From Parietaria judaica (Eukaryota; Streptophyta; Magnoliopsida; Rosales; Urticaceae): 64,000 nt of DNA. Position numbers and translations under genes: made by a program. Location: contig OX940864.1 of the NCBI GenBank assembly GCA_954871525.1, forward strand, positions 24,484,001 to 24,548,000. The letters are read 5' to 3'. The notes under the pieces are model-generated. The model was not told the DNA's origin. It did not search any database and saw nothing but the letters and a program-made list of their open reading frames with translations. Shown piece by piece: positions 56,757-64,000 of this stretch; position 1 is the first letter of the stretch, and the number at the start of each line of letters is the position of its first letter.

Positions 56757-57000
56757 TTGTACACGGGTTTAGAGTTCGAAATTCAAATTATAGTTTACGG
56801 TTTTTACGGTTTTGAGATTCAAATTTCAAATTTCAAGTAGGATATAAACATAGAGATGTATAAATAACGGGCCTCGTTAAAACCTCTCCAAGTCCCCCAA
56901 AAGGGTGCGGCTCGGGCGAGGAAAGAGCGCCCTAAGGTTTTTATTTATATTATAAAATAAAGCAAATACAAATGTCATAAAATTACAAAGTACAAACCGA

Positions 57001-59526
57001 TTACTCCGGGTTTGCCACATTAAGCTCGTTGAAATAGTCTAACAACTCGTTGTCTACCATTTGATTATCTTGCGTTCGCTTTTCGGCCAAAATCCAATCC
57101 TTGGAAAGCATAAGGATTTCGACCAAAAACGCCTTCGTTGACTTGCGTCGAGCCTCCAATAGGCGTCCCGCCAATGAGAAAGACGCTTCCGATGACACCG
57201 TGGAGACCGGAACGGTGAGGATGTCGCGAGCCACCAATGGTAAAACCGGGTACTCAAGACGATTTACGCGCCACCATTCAAGTATGTCGAGGCCTTCGTC
57301 GGGACACGGTGCCGGTGGAAGGTTGCAAAAGACGTCGTACTCGTTGATTCTTCGGCGGTTTGCTCTTCGGGGACGACGACCTCCGGAACTCCCGCTATGT
57401 TGTGACGTTGACGCCGGACTTGAAACCGTTGATGATCCTCCGTGCCCGCCGGTATGAGTTAGGTTGTAAAACACCCGATGCGTCGAAACATAGGGCGCTC
57501 CGGGTGCGTTGCTCGGGGGCGGTGTCGGGACGTGTTCCGTGTCTCCTTCTTGCTCCATGTCGTCGTAATACTTCGTCTCGTACTCCTTGTAAAGAAGCCT
57601 CATCTTCAATTCCGCGTCGGGATAGTCTTCGTCAAGGTATGGATCTCCCGTCAATTGTTGCATCATAGCCAAGATCGCCTGCAATTTACCGAGCTTTAGT
57701 GTAGGATCTATGATAATAGCCGCGCAAAACAAAAATGGAATATGTTTCCAATAAACCCTAAATTTTTCAATCATCGGTGTCAAAACATTTGCAAATAAAG
57801 GGTTTTGTTTTGCTTTATCAAAATGAACAATAATATCAAAAATGCAAGCTAAAGCTAAATGAGATGTGGGTTTGTAAACATGAGATAAAGTAACGGTAAT
57901 AGTGTAAAAAAGGGATAGAAAAGCCTGGAATTGGATAGCCATCATCCAATCGGATTCGTCGAGGTAGTCGTCCACGTGTCTGAACTCTTGTCCGTTGATC
58001 CAGTTCGTCACTAGCTCCTTGTACGGTATGACCGCCTCCAACATCAAGTAAGTAGAGTTCCACCGGATAGGCATATCCGGGGAGAACACTCGCTCCGCTT
58101 TGTGGTATTCCCTGCAATATGCTAACCAAGATTCCGTGCGCATAGTAGATGATCGTATGTACATAATGGCACTCCTAATTCTATCTATGCTCGGCGAAAT
58201 AATATTTAACCCCGCTTGAACTATCAAATTGATAATATGGCATGCACATCTTTGATGGAAATAATCGGCCCTAAAATTGTCAAGACTATCCTTTAACACA
58301 TCAACGGTAATGTTGTGGGGGCTAGCATTATCTAATGTGATTGAAACTACCCTATTGCTAAGGTTCCAAAATGTCAACACATTCAATATAGCCTCGGCAA
58401 TGTTAACCCCGGTATGCCTAACACGCATGGGTTTAAATCCTAAAATACGCTTTTCTAATTTCCAATCATCGTTAATAAAATGAGCTACAACGGAAATATA
58501 ATCATCGTTAGCGTGACCTTTCCAACAATCCGATGTTAAAGCAAACTTGTACGACGCTTGTTGAAATAATTTGTCTAGCTCAACTCTTTGTTCATCATAA
58601 TATTGAATTATTGTCTCTCTAGTTACATGACGCGAGACGTACCGGTAGTTTATCGGGGCGATGAATGCTAAAAACTCGTTCAAACCATCACCCTCGGAAA
58701 ACGATATCGGTAAACCATCGCGTATGATAAATCTAGCGAGAGCTTTCCTATAAATGAGATCGGATAAGCGACTTACCTCCTTCACTTTCTTACGCTTTCG
58801 GCATTGCAAGGCGTGATCTCGGAGGTACGATGTGCCTTGAGTTTTTGGATCGGCCGGCTTTATTTCTCCGCAAGTTCGACATTTTCCGAATCTTTCCTCC
58901 TTTCCTGTAGTAGGATTAAGAATATAAAGTGGGAAAAAGTCATTTCGCCATACCGGAGATGTTATGTTCTTCCTCTTCCTCGGTTTTGGCGGTGGCGGGT
59001 TTGCCGGCGGCGGAATAGGAGGCCGACTAGAACCACGAGGCCGACCACGAGCTCGGACTGGCGGCGGCGGTGGAAGAATTTCGTCCTCCTCTTCGACGTC
59101 GTCCTCCTCTTCGTCGTCGTCGTCGTCCCCGCCTTCAAGACCTTTGTAATTCGGATCGTCGTCTCTTCCGTCGTTCATGTTCATCGATCCCGAAACTTTT
59201 CGGTTTTGGGCATCGTACGCCTCTTGCTCGCTCGACCATTCCGGAATATTTCCTGTAGCATTTTGAAGCAAGTTAGTAAAACCACCAAATTGTTGACCAT
59301 AAATTACCGGAACCATGGCATGAGGTTGAATTTGTGGCGATGGTAGACTAGAGGAACCCGGAGCATTTTGTTGGTAAACACCGCCATAATATGTATGTTG
59401 TATTTGTTGTTGTTGTACCGGCAGAGTTGAATGCGAGATACTATTAACCGACCCGGTTTTGGAACCGGCCCGTCCTTTTCCTCGGCGATCATTTCGGCCT
59501 CGAGAACGGTTATCGGAACTCGACAT
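57001..59526 (-). CDS. hAT-family transposase, intact (841 aa)
   Basis: A single exon from the ATG at 59526. Residues 130-150 are acidic. An AT-hook-like ARGRPRGS lies at about 159-166. A BED zinc finger spans about 187-245 with C216, C219, H238 and C242. The hAT catalytic core includes D333 in TSDCWKG, D399 in ITLDNAS, the CACHIINLIVQAG motif at about 427-439, and E780 in STVSSEASFSLAGRLL. Residues about 730-815 are the C-terminal dimerisation domain. The length is normal for plant BED-hAT proteins, and no stop or frameshift is seen. It would cut and paste the element flanked by ATTAACCT. Domesticated relatives exist in plants, but the element ends and target duplication here indicate a true transposon. 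It sits on the opposite strand to E2. Confidence 0.94.
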   Translation of the reverse strand: MSSSDNRSRGRNDRRGKGRAGSKTGSVNSISHSTLPVQQQQIQHTYYGGVYQQNAPGSSSLPSPQIQPHAMVPVIYGQQFGGFTNLLQNATGNIPEWSSEQEAYDAQNRKVSGSMNMNDGRDDDPNYKGLEGGDDDDDEEEDDVEEEDEILPPPPPVRARGRPRGSSRPPIPPPANPPPPKPRKRKNITSPVWRNDFFPLYILNPTTGKEERFGKCRTCGEIKPADPKTQGTSYLRDHALQCRKRKKVKEVSRLSDLIYRKALARFIIRDGLPISFSEGDGLNEFLAFIAPINYRYVSRHVTRETIIQYYDEQRVELDKLFQQASYKFALTSDCWKGHANDDYISVVAHFINDDWKLEKRILGFKPMRVRHTGVNIAEAILNVLTFWNLSNRVVSITLDNASPHNITVDVLKDSLDNFRADYFHQRCACHIINLIVQAGLNIISPSIDRIRSAIMYIRSSTMRTESWLAYCREYHKAERVFSPDMPIRWNSTYLMLEAVIPYKELVTNWINGQEFRHVDDYLDESDWMMAIQFQAFLSLFYTITVTLSHVYKPTSHLALACIFDIIVHFDKAKQNPLFANVLTPMIEKFRVYWKHIPFLFCAAIIIDPTLKLGKLQAILAMMQQLTGDPYLDEDYPDAELKMRLLYKEYETKYYDDMEQEGDTEHVPTPPPSNAPGAPYVSTHRVFYNLTHTGGHGGSSTVSSPASTSQHSGSSGGRRPRRANRRRINEYDVFCNLPPAPCPDEGLDILEWWRVNRLEYPVLPLVARDILTVPVSTVSSEASFSLAGRLLEARRKSTKAFLVEILMLSKDWILAEKRTQDNQMVDNELLDYFNELNVANPE

Positions 59527-59940
59527 TATAACTAAAATAAACTATAATATAACTAAACTATAAAATATAATAGATATTATAACTAAAATAAGTGTATTAA
59601 TATAACTATAAGATAAGAAAACTATAGCTTAAAATCAGATTTTTTGAGAGCTTGGGCGAGTTGAGAGAGTTGAGAGAGTAAGAGAAGAAGAGAGTGAGTT
59701 GTGTGAAAAAAATGAGGGAGAAGTGTGATTTTTATAGGGAAATTTTGGAGAGAATCGAGTAAGCGGTGTATTAATCACCAACGGATATATTTGCAGGGTC
59801 CTTTCTGCAAAATCAGAAAGTTTTTTGGGATATGCGAAGAGAGCCGTTGCCCAACGGTCGACTCATCTGGGCCGTCCACGCGCTTCATCCAACGGCTGGA
59901 AATAAAGAGCCGTTACACGATTTTTTTTTTTTTTTAAATT

Positions 59941-59996
59941 GTCGGAGCCGGATTAATCCGGCTCCGTGTTTTGTCGGAGGCGGAGCTCCGACTCCG
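59941..59996. repeat. Right subterminal palindrome of the hAT element
   Basis: GTCGGAGCCGGATTAATCCG is followed by its inverse form, then CGGAGGCGGAGCTCCGACTC. It mirrors the left subterminal palindrome. Confidence 0.75.
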
Positions 59997-60060
59997 TAAA
60001 AAAAAAAAAATGGAGGGTCCGATGGATCCGACCCTCCATATTCGCAGGATTAATTAACCT

Positions 60061-60455
60061 ATATGACCATTGACTAAAGTAACTTTTTGGCTTTTCCCCA
60101 ACGAAAGAGAATAACAGTTACCTCAATTAACATGAGAATAATGTTAATGTACCATTTTTAATAACGGAAAAAATTAAGTAACGAGTGACTACAACACGAG
60201 CAAGGTAATACGATGAGACTCAACTAGTCACGATTAAAAACCAAAAAATTCATTTTATACATGTTTTTTTTAGACTTATTTTATGGTAAAATGATTTAAT
60301 TATATGGTTATTAATTTGTAATAATAATAGGGTTGGTGAGGCTTCACTCTCATTTCCACGTATAAATACACACACACACATCCAGAATGCCCAAACCATA
60401 GCACTGTGACTAAAACGACATCAAAACGCATCAAACGACAGCCATTTCGCAGCCC
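60061..60455 (+). promoter_or_regulatory. Upstream region and TATA box of the second PNGase A-like gene
   Basis: AT-rich DNA lies directly after the hAT target duplication. A TATA box (CGTATAAATACAC) at about 60358-60370 lies some 90 bp before the ATG at 60456, followed by a short CA repeat. The hAT insertion is therefore within 400 bp of this gene's start. Confidence 0.6.
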
Positions 60456-63400
60456 ATGGCGGCTCCTCTCTCTCTCCTCTTCCTCTCTCTCCTCCTTCAC
60501 CAGCCCTTGTTCTCCATGGCCAAACCCCACAGATTCAGACCCCAATTCCCCTCCGAATCCACCCAGACCCAGACCCAGACCCACCCGACCCGCTTCTTCG
60601 AGGTCACCAAGCCCATCGAAACGGCGACGGAGCCGTGCTCGCACCTCGCTCTCAGCCACGACTTCGGCTTCACCTACGGGAAGCCGCCGGTGGTCGCCGA
60701 GTACAGCTTCCCCTCGGCTTGCCGGACGGGATCCTCGGAGTTCTCGAAGATCGTGCTCGAGTGGACCGCCACGTGTAAGGGGAGGCAGTTCGACCGGATC
60801 TTCGGCGTCTGGCTCGACGGCGTGGAGCTTCTCCGGAGCTGCTCAGCCGAGCCGAGAGCCACTGGAATCGTCTGGACCGTCCAAAAGGACGTCATTAGGT
60901 AGCTCATAGCTGCAGTAGTCCAGTTTTATGAATTTTCAATGAAGCCCTCCAACTTCTCTCATTTATCACTATCTAACCTTCACTTTATAAATTTAACTAA
61001 ATATCTACTAGTACTAGGGTTGTGTGACAAAAAGAAGAAGAAGAAGAGATACTCAACCCGAAAACTCAATCTAATTCAATTAAACCCAATTTAATTTACC
61101 CGTTAATTGTCTAATTGAATTAAACCCAATCCAATAAAATTGATTAGGTTGGGATTCCTAAACAAATCAACGAATAGAAAGAAGGAAGCTTAAACTAGAT
61201 AGCAAACTTGATAATTTAAAATTGACAAACTATCTAATTTTTGGTTAATATTTGTAAAATAATCAATTAACTATATTAACTATTATAAAAATTCATATGA
61301 ACCATTATAACCATATTAGTTATTGACAGAATAATCAATGTTTAGCTATTTTCCAAATAAAAACCTTAAGTTTGTTTGTTAGGGGTGACGATTCGGTTTC
61401 GTGTCGTGTTCGTGCCGGGTCTTAATCGTTTTTTACTCATTTTATGTAGACCCAGACCTGCCCCATTTAAATATCGTGTTAGAAGATGAGACCCAGACCC
61501 GCCCTATTTAAATACCGTGTTTATCGTGTCTATCCGTTTAACCCATTTAACATAGTCATGTATTTTAAAATGTCAAATTAATTCAATTTTTACTCATTTA
61601 ACTTAATTTATTTTATTATATTATCTAAGATTTTACAATTTACTAACACTTTTTTATGTTCATCAATTGTACGATGTAATAAATAAGTAAAAAACATAGA
61701 TGTTATATATAATAAGTATTAAAATACATAATAACATATATAAAATGTAACTTATTGCACTTTAATCGTGTCTAATTGAGCCCCCATCGTGTTCGTGTCG
61801 TGTTTACCCGTTATTTAATCGTGTTAATCGTGTTCGACACGGTTGGACCCAGATCCATTTACGGTAGACCTAGACTCGTTTAAATCGTGTCGTAACCGTT
61901 TCGTGTTTCGTCTCCGGCCCCAAATTGCCACCGCAGTGTAAACATATGAATTTAGCTATTCATTATAATTTCTCTTAAAAAGAATGTATATTATTTTGAA
62001 AATTTTACCTGTAAAATAAAGTGAAAATAATTTATGACCATAATAAAAATTTAACTAATTTATTACTATGTATAAATTGAATATTTAAAATTATGCCTAG
62101 TTTATTTTTTTATTAAATGAACAAAATAATTCTATGTATTATAATAAGCTAGTTTTTAGTATTTAATTTTTTTGGTGCTATTAAACGGCTCAATTCAATC
62201 CAAAGAGAGTTTTTCTAGTTGAGTTAAATAAGAATACGAAAAGTGAGAGTTTTTTTTTTCTTTCAGAATTGATTGTTCATTTATTAATTGATGCACTAAA
62301 TCACCAAAATGTGTATTTTGTACACCGAAATAGTGAAGTGTGTTCACCTATCAAGTATCAATAATGGTTTTACAAATACAGATAATTGGGAAAAGAAACA
62401 TAAATAGAGATATGGCCATTTAGTAAGATCTGAATTGAAGTATTCATAGAAAAGAAAAAAAGAAACAGAGAGAGAGAGAAATGAGAGGAAATAAGCATTT
62501 TTTAGTACGAAACATAGCTTAAGAGTTAAGAGATGATACTAATATTTTATGTTAGTCTCATGAGTCTTACTTATAATGACAGGTATCACTCATTGTTGGT
62601 GGATCAAAAGAAAACGACTCGGGATTTATCCGTTTACCTCGGTAACATTGTCGACACCACTTACACCGGCGTTTACCATGTGAATCTGACTTTTCACTAC
62701 TACCTGTCTGAGAAGAAGATTATCCAGGGTAGCGATTCCTGGGCCGATTTAGTGTTGCCCGTTTCGAGAAATCTGCATCTGAACGATGGATTGTGGTTTG
62801 AGATTACGAATTCCACAGATCCTGCGGTGAAGGAGGTGGCAATCCCGAGAAACGCTTACAGGGCCATTCTTGAAGTCTATGTTTCTTTTCATGAGAACGA
62901 CGAGTTTTGGTTTGGAAATCCTCCGAATGACTACATTAAGGCTAACAACCGCACCGACCTGCCTGGGAACGGTCCTTTCAGGGAAGTCGTAGTGAGCCTC
63001 GACGGCCAGATCGCCGGCGCAGTCTGGCCTTTCACCGTGATCTTTACTGGAGGGGTCAATCCCTTGCTTTGGAGACCCATCACCGGCATCGGATCCTTCG
63101 ATCTCCCAACCTATGACATAGAAATCACGCCTTTTTTGGGGAAGCTTCTTGATGGGAAGAGCCATAAGATCATGTTCAATGTCACAAACGCGCTAAATGT
63201 TTGGTATGTCGATGCGAATCTGCATCTCTGGCTTGATTTCCGAAGCAAAACTACTCAGGCAAAGCTAACGGAGCTTGTTGCTTTGCCTGCTGACGTTTCC
63301 GCACATTCAGACTTCACTGGCTTGGACGGATCTTTCGTCACGAGGGGACGCCGCTTGGTTTCTTCCTCCGGGTGGGTCAAGTCCTCATTCGGGAACACCA

Positions 63401-63951
63401 CAACCCGTTTTGACCAAGACCTTAAGTTCTCCAACATAATGGTGATGGGAGACCATGGAAGGATGCAGACGGTTGACCAGGTCATTAACTTCAACGACTC
63501 TGTTTTCGCTCGAGAAGCGGCGTCTTCGGACGCTCGGTTGCTGACCTCAAACAAGAGGTTCCTCTTCAAGATGTACTTAGGGGTGGTGCATCTAGGGGAC
63601 GAGACACATGACGAAATTTCGAATGTGACGCTGGGGTTCGACGAGACGCAGATTCAGGGCTCTTTGAAGGGTGGATTCTTGATGAGCAAGCTGACGAATT
63701 TGCAGACCGGGGAGGGCGATATCATAGTGAAGGATTTCTTGGTACAAAGTGGCTTGGGAAGCACGCAACAAGTATACGAATATGTCGGGCCTGATCTGTG
63801 CTACTTCAGGAACATAAGCAGCTCGAACTACACCGTTCTTCACGACGACGTGTCGGCCAAATGCGACAAACGGACGCAACAGAACCGAAGGGGTTTTGGG
63901 GCTCTGGGATTGTGGCACTTTCGCGCCAAGAAAGGCTTCTCTGGGGTCTGA
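60456..63951 (+). CDS. Peptide-N4-(N-acetyl-beta-glucosaminyl)asparagine amidase A-like protein, two exons
   Basis: Exons 60456-60898 and 62583-63951 (GT-AG; the junction codon AG|G gives Arg, then YHSLL) encode 603 aa, about the length of plant PNGase A. Residues 1-20 form a signal peptide (PLSLLFLSLLLHQPLF). Conserved stretches include FFEVTKPIE, CSHLALSHDFGFTYGKPPV, KIVLEWTATCKGRQFDRIFG, VELLRSCSAEP, NDEFWFGNPPNDYI, LLWRPITGIGSFDLPTYDIE, and YVDANLHLWLD. The family cleaves N-glycans from glycoproteins or glycopeptides in the secretory pathway, vacuole or wall. Catalytic residues are not assigned here. It is the full-length member of a pair with 46752-47915, separated by the hAT/E2 insertion. 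The first ATG after the TATA box is used. Confidence 0.93.
61384..61922. mobile_element. MITE-like insertion in the PNGase A-like intron
   Basis: The left end AGGGGTGACGATTCGGTTTC and the right end read inward (GGGGCCGGAGACGAAACACG) are imperfect inverted repeats. CGTGTCGTGTTCGTG words occur near both ends and the centre is AT-rich. No target duplication could be set. A related segment lies near 48116. Likely hAT-derived. Confidence 0.45.
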
Positions 63952-64000
63952 TCTATTCTTCTCATTGTCTTCAATAATGGTTGATTACATGATATCCTCT

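Larger units (their letters stand above)
49796..60052 (-). mobile_element. hAT transposon, nearly intact, split by LTR element E2
   Basis: The perfect 8-bp duplication ATTAACCT lies at 49788-49795 and 60053-60060. The left end starts TAATCCTGCAAATGTGG; the right end read inward is TAATCCTGCGAATATGG. Removing E2 and one copy of its duplication leaves about 3.5 kb. Both ends are followed by perfect or near-perfect palindromes: 49815-49834, 49857-49914, 59941-59996 and 60012-60037. Many of them are based on GGATTAATCC or TCGGA(C/G) words. The intact transposase (57001-59526, minus) makes it a candidate autonomous element, except that E2 interrupts its 3' part 207 bp from the left end. Confidence 0.92.

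Noticed and set aside
58804..59346. 180-codon + strand ORF antisense to the hAT transposase
   Set aside because: It is the complement of the transposase N-terminal region with its Pro- and Asp/Glu-rich codons. No domain.
1..64000. tRNA, rRNA or other structured RNA genes
   Set aside because: I saw no tRNA A/B-box pairs with cloverleaf potential and no rRNA-like segment. A tRNAscan/Rfam search would be needed to exclude them fully.

Overview
This window is plant nuclear DNA, most likely from a eudicot. It is AT-rich and has spliced genes with GT-AG introns. It carries plant-type gene families (phytocyanin/early nodulin-like, PNGase A-like, DnaJ-type Cys-rich, Rab3GAP regulatory-type) and a dense layer of plant transposable elements. 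I could not identify the species.

Layout. 0.6-9.8 kb: a non-autonomous LTR retrotransposon (called E1 here; 777-bp LTRs, target duplication GGGAC) inserted in an older LTR. E1 carries a fragment of a host F-box gene in sense, a 54-bp tandem array, and an antisense gene with its own TATA box. 9.8-12.9 kb: four MITE or foldback elements, three of them with clear target duplications. 13.3-15.6 kb: a two-exon early nodulin-like/arabinogalactan gene. 17-20.4 kb: two foldback elements. 24.0-28.4 kb (minus): a 12-exon gene for a DnaJ-type cysteine-rich protein, with one GC-AG intron. 32.5-40 kb: a decayed TE region with a 136-bp tandem repeat, a MuDR-type N-terminal fragment, a gag-like pseudogene, a frameshifted BRCA1/BARD1-type tandem-BRCT gene fragment, and an antisense DUF1985-like pseudogene. 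40.95-45.2 kb: an 8-exon gene resembling the N-terminal region of the Rab3GAP non-catalytic subunit. 45.8-46.3 kb: a MULE-type MITE with a perfect 9-bp duplication. 46.75-47.9 kb and 60.46-63.95 kb: two PNGase A-like paralogues; the first has an exact in-frame loss of about 194 residues. Between them (49.8-60.05 kb) lies a hAT transposon with an intact 841-aa transposase and an 8-bp target duplication, split by a very young second LTR element (E2; 617-bp LTRs differing at 2 positions).

Connections. E1 and E2 have different LTRs but nearly identical priming regions (primer site, leader, polypurine tract). Both replace gag-pol with large tandem arrays plus an antisense gene whose last exon follows a splice acceptor. 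They look like two non-autonomous families that depend on a Ty3/gypsy (Tat-like) helper. The most notable biology is this modular architecture, the gene fragments (F-box, tandem BRCT) held in or among TEs, and the nested hAT/LTR insertion between diverged PNGase A paralogues. All intron models were assembled by eye from reading frame, splice signals and family similarity.
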